Below, piece after piece: positions 39,821 through 48,998 of a stretch of 64,000 bases of DNA. This stretch comes from Verrucomicrobiales bacterium. GTDB taxonomy: Bacteria; Verrucomicrobiota; Verrucomicrobiia; Verrucomicrobiales; DEV007. The stretch is from positions 56,683-120,682 of the forward strand of contig DUBC01000019.1 in assembly GCA_012960505.1 (NCBI GenBank), given 5' to 3'. The position numbers and the translations under genes are program-made. Position 1 is the stretch's first letter. Each line of letters begins with the position of its first letter. Below the pieces are notes generated by a model. It ran no database searches. It was not told where the DNA came from and saw nothing but the letters and a program-made list of their open reading frames with translations.

Positions 39821-41050
39821 TCAACGCCCCTGAATCTTTAGCGCATATTCAAGCCTATTATACGCGACATATTCTTCTGACAGATCAGAAGTAAACACCC
39901 TGTGAACTCCTTTTCCGATATTAAGATTAATACGTAATGTGAATTCTTTTTTTAATACTTGAGCCTTTAATTTACCTATTGGAGTCGGAGCCACAATGCC
40001 ATTAATCGCTGCCGCCAATGGACCAAAATAAATATCTACCTTATTTTCATCTACTCTCGCTCCAGAATATCCCACAGCATCAATGACTCTTCCCCAGTTC
40101 GGGTCCGATCCATTCCATGAACACTTAACTAGAGAAGATTCAGCAACAGCCCTTGCTACTCTTTTAGCATCCGAATCTGAAGAAGCTCCTTCAACCTCTA
40201 TCCTTATAAATTTACTCGCACCTTCGCCATCACGCACGAGTTGTTTTGCAAGGTCTAACATTACATACTTAAGAGCCTCACCAAAATGATTTAGATCTTT
40301 AGACCCTTTCTTGAGCCGGGGATTTTTAGCAGCACCATTGGCTAAAACAAGAACAGTATCATTGGTACTCATATCACCATCGACACTAATGCAATTAAAT
40401 GTTTCATTTACCACTAGCTTAGTCTTTTCACGCAGATCAGTTTCTGATATTGCTGCATCAGTCACAAAAAAAGCAAGCATAGTCGCCATGTTAGGCGCTA
40501 TCATTCCAGAACCCTTTGCAGTGCCAGTAATGGTGATCTTCTTGCCACCAATTAAAGTTTTAACAGAACAAACTTTATTCACTTTATCACTAGTCATTAT
40601 AGACCTAGAAAAATCCCTCCACCCTGAGACTCTTAATTTTTCTACGATTTTAGGAGTAGCTATCCGCACTTTTTCAATGGGAAACGGATACCCAATGATT
40701 CCAGTCGAACAAACAAATATTTGACGAGGCTTTAATCCGAGGGAAGATGCCGCAAATTGAGTCATCAATTTAGCATCATTGAATCCTTGCTTACCATTAC
40801 ATGCATTTGCATTACCACTATTTACAATCACAGCTCGAATATCACCATGACTCAGATGACGCCTTGATAATCTAACTGGCGCGGCCTTAATGCGATTCGT
40901 TGTGAAGGTAGCAGCCGAAACAGCCGAGGAATCAGAAATTACTATGCCGAGGTCCTTGGTTCCATTCTCCTTAATTCCGCTCGACATTCCAGCAGCTCGA
41001 AAGCCAATGGGCAGCTTTGCATTGCGTAGTTTTGTTATTATTTCTCCCAT
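39821..41050 (-). CDS. argJ: bifunctional glutamate N-acetyltransferase / ornithine acetyltransferase
   Basis: Transfers acetyl from N-acetylornithine to glutamate, closing the cyclic arginine pathway; it self-cleaves at the Thr of the motif GMIAPNMATMLAF (Thr nucleophile after MA, about residue 193). Other features are NSGNANACNGKQG, CSTGIIGYP and GEGASKFIRIEVEG. The length of 409 aa is standard. Its presence with argC, B, D and F and no argA means the recycling route. It lies 67 bp after argC and 51 bp before argB. Confidence 0.95.
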   Translation of the reverse strand: MGEIITKLRNAKLPIGFRAAGMSSGIKENGTKDLGIVISDSSAVSAATFTTNRIKAAPVRLSRRHLSHGDIRAVIVNSGNANACNGKQGFNDAKLMTQFAASSLGLKPRQIFVCSTGIIGYPFPIEKVRIATPKIVEKLRVSGWRDFSRSIMTSDKVNKVCSVKTLIGGKKITITGTAKGSGMIAPNMATMLAFFVTDAAISETDLREKTKLVVNETFNCISVDGDMSTNDTVLVLANGAAKNPRLKKGSKDLNHFGEALKYVMLDLAKQLVRDGEGASKFIRIEVEGASSDSDAKRVARAVAESSLVKCSWNGSDPNWGRVIDAVGYSGARVDENKVDIYFGPLAAAINGIVAPTPIGKLKAQVLKKEFTLRINLNIGKGVHRVFTSDLSEEYVAYNRLEYALKIQGR

Positions 41051-41117
41051 TCTTGACTCTAGTTAATCAAATTTTTCACAATCCTGAAAACAGAACAAAC
41101 TCAGATTGAGTTTATCA

Positions 41118-42170
41118 CTATAAAACAAGCCCAGTGGTCTGATCAAAACCGCACATTAAGTTAAAGCTTTGTATTGCCTGGCCTGATGCCCCCTTAATTA
41201 AATTATCCTCGGCACTCATAAAAACAAACCGATCACTGCGTTGGTCATATGCCCAACTAATATCTATGTAGTTTGTATGAATAACATTTTTTGTATCAGG
41301 AGGCGTACATTCACCCAAGAGTCTTACAAAAGGCGCCGCCGAATATGTGTTTTCCAGAGCTTCTTTAATATCTTCATTACGAGATCCATTCTTGGATGAG
41401 GCATAAATAATTGAACATATACCAGCTGTTACAGGGATAAGGACAGGCGTAAATGATATAGTCACATTATTACCGGCGGCAAATGACAGTTCCTGTTCTA
41501 TTTCACTTAAATGACGATGCTTGGGAACTGAATAGGGGCGGACACTTTCATTACACTCAGCAAAGAGCAACGCTGCATCAGCTTTCTTACCTGCTCCACT
41601 AGTTCCACTCATGCTGACAACTTGTATGGAGGAATCATCAATCAGTTTTTCCTTAAGAATTGGAATTAAAGGTAATATGATACTCGTAGGATAACAACCA
41701 GGCGAAGCCACTAACTTTGATTCTGCAATCTCATTAGGCCTAATTTCGGGCAATCCATAAACAGCATTTGGAAGTCGATCCGGATCCGGATGAGCATCAC
41801 CATAAAAGTCTGCATAAACCTCAGGATCTGAAATCCTAAAATCAGCGCTTAAATCTATCACCTTCAATCCGGAATCAACCAAGGGACCCGCATACTCAGC
41901 AGCAACACCATGAGGGAGAGCCAAAAAAACCACTTCGGCTCCACTCCCAACAATAAGATCAATTGTAGGCTCTATAAATTCAAGTGCTTCGGCTCGTTCA
42001 ACGTCTCTAAACCTAGGGAAAACTTCTGAAAGTTTACGTCCAGACTCAGCTCGTGAAGTCACACAAACTAGTTCCGCTAATTCATGGTTCAACAAAATAC
42101 GGATCAGTTCAGCGCCAGAATATCCGCTAGCACCTACTACAGCCACCTTCGTTGAATCTACATTAGACAT
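41118..42170 (-). CDS. argC: N-acetyl-gamma-glutamyl-phosphate reductase
   Basis: NADPH-dependent reduction of acetylglutamyl phosphate. The nucleotide motif is VAVVGASGYSGAELIRIL (residues 8-25). The catalytic Cys is in VASPGCYPTSIILPL (about 153-167), and SGTSGAGKKADAAL follows. The length of 350 aa is typical. It is the first gene of the five-gene arg operon. Its promoter should lie in the 158 bp before the tRNA gene, which faces the other way. Confidence 0.95.
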   Translation of the reverse strand: MSNVDSTKVAVVGASGYSGAELIRILLNHELAELVCVTSRAESGRKLSEVFPRFRDVERAEALEFIEPTIDLIVGSGAEVVFLALPHGVAAEYAGPLVDSGLKVIDLSADFRISDPEVYADFYGDAHPDPDRLPNAVYGLPEIRPNEIAESKLVASPGCYPTSIILPLIPILKEKLIDDSSIQVVSMSGTSGAGKKADAALLFAECNESVRPYSVPKHRHLSEIEQELSFAAGNNVTISFTPVLIPVTAGICSIIYASSKNGSRNEDIKEALENTYSAAPFVRLLGECTPPDTKNVIHTNYIDISWAYDQRSDRFVFMSAEDNLIKGASGQAIQSFNLMCGFDQTTGLVL

Positions 42171-42317
42171 TTCTTTAAACCTCGCTTTCAGCCCTAATCA
42201 ACGCAACTCACTTTTCACATTGCCATAATACCTTCGTTTATTGGTTTTCTCTTGCTTAGATCAAACATGTAGTCAAGTGTCAGCCTTGAAGCCTTAAAAA
42301 AGGCAGTAATCCCTAAT

Positions 42318-42323
42318 TATAAT
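42318..42323 (+). promoter_or_regulatory. possible -10 element (TATAAT) of tRNA-Pro
   Basis: An exact TATAAT at 42318-42323 immediately precedes the tRNA, placing a transcription start near position 42330, almost at the mature 5' end. The best -35 candidate is CTTAAA at 42293-42298 with a 19-bp spacer, which is weak. The argC start lies on the opposite strand, 148 bp away. Confidence 0.35.
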
Positions 42324-42328
42324 AATCT

Positions 42329-42405
42329 CGGGCCATGGCGCAGTTTGGTAGCGCGCTTCACTGGGGGTGAAGAGGTCGTGGGTTCAAATCCCGCTGGCCC
42401 GACCA
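42329..42405 (+). tRNA. tRNA-Pro, anticodon GGG
   Basis: A full cloverleaf can be folded by eye: acceptor CGGGCCA with TGGCCCG (7 bp), D stem GCGC with GCGC, anticodon stem CTTCA with TGAAG around loop CTGGGGG (anticodon GGG at loop positions 3-5), and T stem GTGGG with CCCGC around TTCAAAT. The discriminator is A, and CCA is encoded (42403-42405). The first base C is normal for tRNA-Pro. It reads CCC and CCT codons. A TATAAT lies at 42318-42323, 5 bp before the mature 5' end, so the primary transcript is probably short at that end. Confidence 0.95.
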
Positions 42406-42447
42406 TTTATCCAAAAGATTCTATCACCCGTCAGCAAAAATCTCATT

Positions 42448-43137
42448 TCATGGCATGAGGTCCGGACGGTTCTCTAGTGTCCTTTCAACCGCAATATTAC
42501 GCTTCCATTCTTTGATCTTTTCATGATGACCAGAAAGGAGAACCTCAGGAACTTTCATCCCTTCAAAATCAGCCGGTCTTGTATAACAGGGCGCTTCAAG
42601 GATCCCATCCTCAACTGAAAAGGACTCCTCTATCGGTGAACGCTCATCACCAAGGACGCCAGGGATCAAACGCACAATGGAATCAATGAAGACCGCGGCA
42701 GCGAGAGCCCCGTTGGTTAGAACATAATCACCAATAGACACTTCTTGATCCACTAACCCCTGAACTACGCGGTGATCAATTCCCTCATAATGACCGCAAA
42801 GAATAATTAAGTGCTTAGACGATACAGAAAACTCACGAGCCATTTCCTGATCAAACTGACGGCCCTGAGGCGTCATTAGAACGACGCTAGTTTTTTCTTT
42901 TTGAAGATCTCTGACAGCAGCAAAAAAAGGGTCCGGCTTCATTACCATTCCTGGTCCCCCTCCATATGGCTCATCATCAACTTTACGGTACTTATCTGTA
43001 GTCCAATCCCTGAGATCGTGTATCCGAATACCAACAGTCCCTTCATCAGAAGCGCGACCAAGAATACTTTCAGAAAGGGGAGCTCGAACGACTTCAGGGA
43101 AAATTGTCAAAACATCAATGTCCAAGCGCTCACTCAT
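42448..43137 (-). CDS. trmD: tRNA (guanine-N1)-methyltransferase
   Basis: Makes m1G37 in tRNAs that read codons starting with C, including the tRNA-Pro encoded next door. It is a SPOUT enzyme with the trefoil knot region LILCGHYEGIDHRVV (about residues 108-122) and VSIGDYVLTNGALAA (about 128-142). N-terminal DVLTIFPEV and the PYGGGPGMVMKPDPFF block are typical. The length of 229 aa is normal. It is 24 bp after prfB. The usual neighbours rpsP, rimM and rplS are absent, so the common ribosomal arrangement is broken here. Confidence 0.95.
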   Translation of the reverse strand: MSERLDIDVLTIFPEVVRAPLSESILGRASDEGTVGIRIHDLRDWTTDKYRKVDDEPYGGGPGMVMKPDPFFAAVRDLQKEKTSVVLMTPQGRQFDQEMAREFSVSSKHLIILCGHYEGIDHRVVQGLVDQEVSIGDYVLTNGALAAAVFIDSIVRLIPGVLGDERSPIEESFSVEDGILEAPCYTRPADFEGMKVPEVLLSGHHEKIKEWKRNIAVERTLENRPDLMP

Positions 43138-43161
43138 TACTATCTTTCTATCAATTTGATA

Positions 43162-44281
43162 TTAATCCTCTTTAGGTGTATGCCCCCTCAACTTGGCTTC
43201 AATGAATTCATCAATCCCTCCGTCCATCACATCATTCACATTACTGGTTTCATAACCTGTACGATGATCCTTAACCATCTGATAAGGCTGAAAAACATAG
43301 GAGCGAATCTGACTGCCCCAAGCGATTTCACCCTTCTCTCCATACTGACGCTCCATTTCCGCTTTCTTCTTATCCTCTTCAAGTTGAAATAGTTTGGCAC
43401 GCAACAATTGTAAAGCAACGGCGCGATTCTTGTGTTGACTACGCTCAGCACTGCAACGAATTAAAATACCGGATGGGTGATGTTTTAGAATAACTGCCGT
43501 CTCAACTTTATTAACATTTTGCCCACCCTTACCTCCACTTCGAGTAGTAGTAATCTCATATTCCTTTTCATCGATTTCTATATCCCCATCATCTTCAATC
43601 TCTGGTACCACATCAACACTAGCAAACGAAGTGTGCCGTCTTGACTGGGAATCGAAAGGAGAAATACGAACTAATCGATGAACTCCTCGCTCAGTCTGTA
43701 AGTAACCGTATGCATGCATGCCACACACTCTCAATGTCGCGGAACGAATACCAGCCTCATCATGTTCCTGGCATTCAACTATTTCAACTTTAAAACCCCT
43801 CCTCTCTGTCCATCTTTGATATTGCCGTAACAACATCTCCGCCCAGTCACAAGCCTCGGTCCCACCAGTTCCCGCATGAATTGTGAGAAAAGAATTCTCT
43901 TTGTCATGCTTACCAGACAAAAGAAGTTCCATTTCCAAATTGCTTAACTGTAACGAAAGTTCATCAACTTCCTTTTTCACTTCAATCACTGCATCAGAAT
44001 CCCCCTCCTCTGCTGCAAATGCTACAAGATCATCAATATCCGAGACCCTGCTAGTCAGGTCCTCAAACAGTGTAATCTTTTTTGCTGCAGAAGCATGCTC
44101 CCCTGAAATTTTTGCAGCACGCTCATTATTATCCCAAAATCCCGGAGCCGACATCATTTCTTCGAGTTCTGATTGCTTTGATTGAAGCATTTCCAAGTCA
44201 AAGATACCTCCTAAGCCCACCAATACGTGATTTTAAAGAATCTGTATCGAAAGCCTGGAGGTCAATGGAAATTTCGCCCAT
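43162..44281 (-). CDS. prfB: peptide chain release factor 2, with programmed +1 frameshift
   Basis: Recognises UAA and UGA stops and triggers peptide release. The true start is ATG at 44281 ([17 protein letters not shown]), giving 27 codons to an in-frame TGA at 44198-44200. The slip site reads AGGAGG-TAT-CTT-TGA-C: an internal Shine-Dalgarno, a slippery CTT and the stop. It is the classical RF2 autoregulatory element. The main frame resumes at 44199 with GAC. The SPF anticodon-like motif (ISPFDSQS, about residue 205) and GGQ ([11 protein letters not shown], about residue 252) are present. The joined product is 372 aa. Confidence 0.96.
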
Positions 44282-44322
44282 AAAGCTTTACCTTACCGCT
44301 CGATAACAAACACGCAACTCAG

Positions 44323-44874
44323 ATGAATAAATGCCAAGGAACTATTATCCGCCGTATTCCTTTAACGGAAACGAGTATGATTGTGACATGGTGCACCATA
44401 GAACATGGAATATTAAAAACCGTCGCCAAGGGAGCTCGTAGACTCAAGAGCCCTTTCTTTGGGAAGATTGATCTTTTCTTTGAGGCAGAGTTTGAAATAA
44501 GCAGAAGTAAAAAATCAGACCTACATTCGCTTCGCGACATTGCTATTATCAACACACGAGCCAAGATCCGGGAGAGTTACCAAAAAACTCTGGCCGCGAG
44601 TTATTTCGTAGAACTAATAAATAAAGTATCTGAACCAGAAGCTCCGATCCGTTCCATATATGGACTCCTTGTAAGAGCTCTAAACTTTTTAGAAGAATCC
44701 AATCCAACTCAAAGAGCCGTCCTCCATTTTGAAAAGGAAATAGCTTCTGATTTAGGCATATTAGATCCCGAAAAACTCCCAGTAGAAATTTTATCAGAAC
44801 TGTACAATTTACCAAAAATGCGCCCTGATTTAATTGAATTTATCAATAAACAAAATAAAGACAGTAACAGTTAA
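44323..44874 (+). CDS. recO: DNA repair protein RecO (short form)
   Basis: RecF-pathway mediator loading RecA. The N-terminal OB fold has IIRRIPLTETSMIVTWCTIEHGILKTVAKGARR (in part), with the typical ETSxIV...HG....KGARR pattern at about residues 8-40. Helical middle and C-terminal regions follow. It is 183 aa against about 240 in most RecO, and the zinc-like Cys motif is missing, as in several Verrucomicrobiota. It is divergent from prfB across 41 bp. The assignment rests mainly on the N-terminal pattern. Confidence 0.75.
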   Translation: MNKCQGTIIRRIPLTETSMIVTWCTIEHGILKTVAKGARRLKSPFFGKIDLFFEAEFEISRSKKSDLHSLRDIAIINTRAKIRESYQKTLAASYFVELINKVSEPEAPIRSIYGLLVRALNFLEESNPTQRAVLHFEKEIASDLGILDPEKLPVEILSELYNLPKMRPDLIEFINKQNKDSNS

Positions 44875-44982
44875 AAAATATGTAACTTCAATGATATTTT
44901 GTACGTCTAAAATACACATATTATAAATACTTTAAATGTATGAAGTAACAGGAATTTATTATAACGCCACACACTCAAATCA

Positions 44983-45879
44983 ATGAGTAACAAAAACAAA
45001 ACCACAGTTCTAAAAGTCCTCATAGAACGTGTTCACTCACTTAAAAACGGAGGCAAGTTAAATGAGGCTATCAGAACGGCACAAACCGCAGTTGATACTG
45101 CCAGAAGGCTAATAAAGACAAATCCTGATCAAGCATTAAATCTCATTACTTCCTTGGAATTATTTGGAGACCTTCTCCGCGAATCAGACAATTATGCTGA
45201 TGCAGAATCAATCTATATTGAAGCGCTTGAACAAACAAAATTAGCAAAATCAGATACTGAACAATTAGCCAGAATTAAAAGTAGCCTGGCATCCGTTTAT
45301 GATTTTAATCAGTCTCCGGAACCTGCTATAGCTTTATATCAAGAGGCAATTGACTTATTCACCAAACTCAATCCCCCTTCAGAATTGGATGTTGCCAATC
45401 TTCGTAATAATCTAGGAATGCTATATAAAGAAAACGGAAATTTTGATAACGCAGAAGAGAATTACATGAAATCTCTAGAAATCTTTGAGCGTATCCTTGG
45501 CCAAAAAAATACTAATCTAGCAGTCGTCTACAATAATCTCGGCACATTATACTATAGCTCAGGTTTCTTTGCTCAGGCTCGCGAAATGCATGAACAGGCC
45601 CTAGAGATTCGTGAAAATTGTACTCATATTAACTCCACTGACCTCGGTCAGTCTTATGCTAATCTTGCCACAACATTACATCAGCTAGAAAATAATGAAG
45701 ATGCATTACAAAGATACAAAAAAGCCATTAGCATCCTCGAGAACAGCCTTTCAAATGATCGCGAAACTTTTGCCATCGCATGCTCTAACTACGCATTACT
45801 GATGCGCAACATTGGCAAAAAACGCAAAGCAATATCTATTGAAAAACGCGCTCAGAAATTGCTCCGCAAACAAACCTAA
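44983..45879 (+). CDS. tetratricopeptide repeat protein, kinesin-light-chain-like
   Basis: 298 residues, no signal peptide, with six or more TPR units of about 42 residues. Clear examples are LRNNLGMLYKENGNFDNAEE (about residues 141-160), VYNNLGTLYYSSGFFAQARE (about 183-202) and SYANLATTLHQLENNEDALQ (about 225-244). The 42-residue spacing and NNLG/YANLA pattern match TPR-10/12 type repeats. It is a probable protein-protein interaction scaffold. Its partner is unknown, and it is convergent with the SenB-like gene. Confidence 0.8.
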   Translation: MSNKNKTTVLKVLIERVHSLKNGGKLNEAIRTAQTAVDTARRLIKTNPDQALNLITSLELFGDLLRESDNYADAESIYIEALEQTKLAKSDTEQLARIKSSLASVYDFNQSPEPAIALYQEAIDLFTKLNPPSELDVANLRNNLGMLYKENGNFDNAEENYMKSLEIFERILGQKNTNLAVVYNNLGTLYYSSGFFAQAREMHEQALEIRENCTHINSTDLGQSYANLATTLHQLENNEDALQRYKKAISILENSLSNDRETFAIACSNYALLMRNIGKKRKAISIEKRAQKLLRKQT

Positions 45880-45897
45880 ATAAAATCTGAAATCTTC

Positions 45898-46848
45898 CTA
45901 GAATAAATTTACCAGCAATTCATTCCAGGAAGCTTTTTCTGTAGAAGGAGCAAAATTAAATGCCTTGCTCATGCAGCTTTTTTTCAGATCATCCAGAAAA
46001 CCCTCCTCCATCTCTGCACGCTGAAGTAGCGAGGCAAGGGCAGATGCATCTCCTACCGGAAATAATCCTTCATAACCACCTCCTAGGACTCCGGTGACCC
46101 CATCTATGCACGTCGAAATAATCGGAACACCACTTACTATAGCCTCTCCAACAACTCTGCCAGCTCCCTCGTGCTTAGACGTAATAGTTAATAAATTACA
46201 TGAACTAATCAGTTTTCTTGTTTCAACGGGATCCAAACCACCCAGCCACTGATACCGTTCATTCTCAATGCTCTCCTTTCTTGCAATTTCATCAAACCCT
46301 GGATCCAAAACAAACCCAGCATGAAGAATTCTTAAATTAGATTCTTGCGGCATCATTTTAGCTGCTTCCGCAGCCAAAAAAGGATCCTTAACTTGACGCA
46401 AGTTAGAAACTAATGCCACATCAAAACCCTTACGATCCGATTTCATGCCTGATGCAAGTCCGCCATTCACGACACTCTGAATGATAACATGAACCTTTTC
46501 TTTCATCTTATCAGGAACCTGTTTCACGCCCTTATTCTGCAAAGCAATTATCGAATGAGCCAACTGCATTGAATGAAATGAACTTTCAGAAGGCTCAGGA
46601 TAAATATCCGTGCCAGAAAGGACCACTACAATTTTAGAATCAGGATACGATTCGGCAAACTGTACAATATCTCTATTTTTCTTTTGTGCGTTAATCGCAA
46701 TGAGTAATTCTACTCTCTGATCCTCAAATTTTTCGGTTAAGATCACATTATGCCCCAAATCACTCAGTATATCTTTATACTGACACGCTGAACAAAAATT
46801 TCCAGTAACGGTATTTTCCGTTTCTGGGTAAACGATTAATACATTCAT
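45898..46848 (-). CDS. SenB-like (TIGR04348-type) GT4-fold glycosyltransferase
   Basis: A GT-B protein of 316 aa with the pattern I associate with TIGR04348, the family of SenB selenosugar synthases (selenoneine pathway). Features: an N-terminal Rossmann half (MNVLIVYPETENTVTGNFCS), VVVLSGTDIYPEP (about residues 75-87), VSNLRQVKDPFLAAEAA (about 146-162), ILHAGFVLDPGFDEIA, and HEGAGRVVGEAIVSGVPIIS with SNLL before it. HEGAGRVV..EA is the sugar-nucleotide-binding E-x7-E. No senA or senC/selD is adjacent, so the reaction is unproven; another sugar transfer is possible. Confidence 0.6.
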   Translation of the reverse strand: MNVLIVYPETENTVTGNFCSACQYKDILSDLGHNVILTEKFEDQRVELLIAINAQKKNRDIVQFAESYPDSKIVVVLSGTDIYPEPSESSFHSMQLAHSIIALQNKGVKQVPDKMKEKVHVIIQSVVNGGLASGMKSDRKGFDVALVSNLRQVKDPFLAAEAAKMMPQESNLRILHAGFVLDPGFDEIARKESIENERYQWLGGLDPVETRKLISSCNLLTITSKHEGAGRVVGEAIVSGVPIISTCIDGVTGVLGGGYEGLFPVGDASALASLLQRAEMEEGFLDDLKKSCMSKAFNFAPSTEKASWNELLVNLF

Positions 46849-46850
46849 GA

Positions 46851-47531
46851 TTGATCACAGATAATTTGCAGAACGCCGTGCAAGTGTATCTTTATACATT
46901 ACTCAGAAACAAACCCAACTTCAATTTTATAGATAAAGTGCAAATTCCGGAAGGCGAATTCGAAGGATTCATATTTGATCATGATGGTACCCTCTCATTG
47001 TCGATGCATGTCCACTTTGACGGCTGGCTCGATGCATTTAAGAAAAATGGTGGTGATTTTGAATTTACTCGTCAAATCGCTCAATCCTACGCTGGCGTTG
47101 GCATGCATGATACGGTCAGAATATTAAATAAACGCTTTGGCTGTAATATGAATCCTGAGCAGGTAGTATCAGATCAAGAGTCTTACTTCTTTACAAATCT
47201 CGATAAAGTGTTGCCCTATGAACCAGTCGTTAATTTCGCACGTCAATGTTACGGTAAAGGAACGCCAATATCAGTCGCATCTGGAGGCATACGTAAAACT
47301 GTAATAAAAACAATGGAAGCTATTGGAATCGCTGAAATTTTTGAAGTTATCATCACTCAGGATGATGTGAAAAACAGCAAACCGGCACCGGACTTATTTC
47401 TTTTAGCTGCGGAAAAAATGAATGTACGCCCTCATAAGTGTCTCGTTTTTGAGGACAGTTTACTTGGTATCGAGGCTGCCAAAAACGCCGGCATGGAATC
47501 ATTATTAGTTACTCCTGAAGACCCTCAATAA
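46851..47531 (+). CDS. HAD superfamily phosphatase, phosphoglucomutase-like
   Basis: HAD class IA-type hydrolase. Motif I FDHDGTL holds the nucleophile Asp (about residue 43) and acid-base Asp; motif II is SVASGG; motif III Lys is in KNSKPAPDLF, and motif IV FEDSLLGIEAAKNAG. The cap (about residues 50-110) is helical. FDHDGTL with the cap loop HFDGW resembles beta-phosphoglucomutases, but the substrate is unclear. The first possible start is TTG at 46851, only 2 bp from the divergent gene's ATG; a later GTG (46878 or 46884) may be the true start. It is adjacent to the SenB-like gene. Confidence 0.78.
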   Translation: MITDNLQNAVQVYLYTLLRNKPNFNFIDKVQIPEGEFEGFIFDHDGTLSLSMHVHFDGWLDAFKKNGGDFEFTRQIAQSYAGVGMHDTVRILNKRFGCNMNPEQVVSDQESYFFTNLDKVLPYEPVVNFARQCYGKGTPISVASGGIRKTVIKTMEAIGIAEIFEVIITQDDVKNSKPAPDLFLLAAEKMNVRPHKCLVFEDSLLGIEAAKNAGMESLLVTPEDPQ

Positions 47532-48962
47532 CTAGCCTATAATTTCTTTAACTACTCTCGCTTCTTCTACACCAGTTAACCGTTGATCAAGCCCCTGATA
47601 ACGGAAAGTTAACTTTTCGTGATCTATTCCGAGCCGGTCCAAGATTGTAGCATTAAGATCTCTAATATGAACTGGATCCTTCACTATATTGTAGCAATGA
47701 TCATCAGTCTGGCCATAATCAAAACCCTGCTTGATACCAGCTCCCGCCATCCAAGTAGTAAAACATCGCCCATGATGGTCACGCCCGTGATTGTCCTTAG
47801 TTAATTTACCCTGAGAATAAATAGTACGTCCAAATTCACCTCCACATACCACTAACGTATCATCAAACATTCCACGATCCTTCAGATCTTTAATTAGCCC
47901 AGCACTGGGTTGATCAATGTCCTCACATTGCTGACGCAATTTTGAAGGGAGGCTACCGTGCTGATCCCAACCGCGGTGAAAGAGTTGTGAAAACCGCACT
48001 CCCTTTTCAGCCATTCGACGAGCCAATAAACAATTCCTGGCAAAACTCCCAGGCTTTTCCACATTAGGCCCATAAAGATCCTTAACATGCTTAGGCTCTT
48101 TTGATATGTCCATGAGGTCAGGGACTTCTGCCTGCATACGAAAAGCCATTTCATACTGAGCAATTCTTGCCTGAGTCTCTGGGTCATTAAATTTCTTGTG
48201 CGTTTTAGAATTCAACTCCTGCAATCCAGTCAACATCTCACGACGCATTTCACGATCGATCCCAGGTGGGTTATTCAAGTAGAGCACAGGCTCACCTGAA
48301 GATCGAAGCTTCACTCCTTGATGTTTCGAAGGGAGGAACCCGCTACCCCAGAGACGATCATACAAAGCTTGAAGTTGACCCCTGCCCCGAGAAATCATCA
48401 CAACGTAAGAAGGCATATTCTCATTTTCGCTGCCCAATCCATAACTTAACCATGCCCCCATACTTGGTTTGCCTGGCGCTTGGACTCCCGTATTAATGAA
48501 TGTAATTGCAGGATCATGGTTAATAGCTTCGGTGTTAATCGACCTAATAATGGTAATGTCATCAACGATACTCGCAGTATGAGGAAGGAGGTCCTTATTA
48601 ACCCATGTTCCACGCTTTCCGAACCTCTCAAACTCAAACATAGGAGCAACGCAAGGGAAGGACTTTTGACCACTTGTCATACCCGTGATTCGCTGCCCCT
48701 TACGTACGGAATCCGGTAATTCCTTACCATGAATCTCACGAAGAGCCGGCTTATAATCAAACATATCAATGTGAGAGGGTCCGCCAGGAAAGAACAAGTA
48801 TATGGCTCGTTTCGCTTTTGGAGCAAAATTTGGAAATCCTGGCAAACCTGAAGCTGCACCAGCGGTCCCAATTAATTCAGGGTTCCAAAGGCTACTTAAA
48901 GCAGCAGCGCCCATGCCGTGACCGGTACTCAAAAGAAAATTACGCCGGCTATGATAATTCAT
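47532..48962 (-). CDS. DUF1501 domain protein, Tat-exported
   Basis: A 476-residue protein of the DUF1501 family, whose fold is like sulfatase/alkaline phosphatase enzymes. The N-terminus [20 protein letters not shown] has the twin-Arg motif (SRRNFL) and a hydrophobic stretch, so Tat export is expected. Conserved blocks: [17 protein letters not shown] (about residues 55-71), [13 protein letters not shown] and [14 protein letters not shown] [15 protein letters not shown] near residue 370. In Planctomycetota and Verrucomicrobiota these genes accompany DUF1549/DUF1553 genes, as here (PSD1, 36 bp upstream). Biochemical role is not established. Confidence 0.9.
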   Translation of the reverse strand: MNYHSRRNFLLSTGHGMGAAALSSLWNPELIGTAGAASGLPGFPNFAPKAKRAIYLFFPGGPSHIDMFDYKPALREIHGKELPDSVRKGQRITGMTSGQKSFPCVAPMFEFERFGKRGTWVNKDLLPHTASIVDDITIIRSINTEAINHDPAITFINTGVQAPGKPSMGAWLSYGLGSENENMPSYVVMISRGRGQLQALYDRLWGSGFLPSKHQGVKLRSSGEPVLYLNNPPGIDREMRREMLTGLQELNSKTHKKFNDPETQARIAQYEMAFRMQAEVPDLMDISKEPKHVKDLYGPNVEKPGSFARNCLLARRMAEKGVRFSQLFHRGWDQHGSLPSKLRQQCEDIDQPSAGLIKDLKDRGMFDDTLVVCGGEFGRTIYSQGKLTKDNHGRDHHGRCFTTWMAGAGIKQGFDYGQTDDHCYNIVKDPVHIRDLNATILDRLGIDHEKLTFRYQGLDQRLTGVEEARVVKEIIG

Positions 48963-48998
48963 CGTAGTTGTTTTTTAAATAAAGCATTCAGTTATCAT

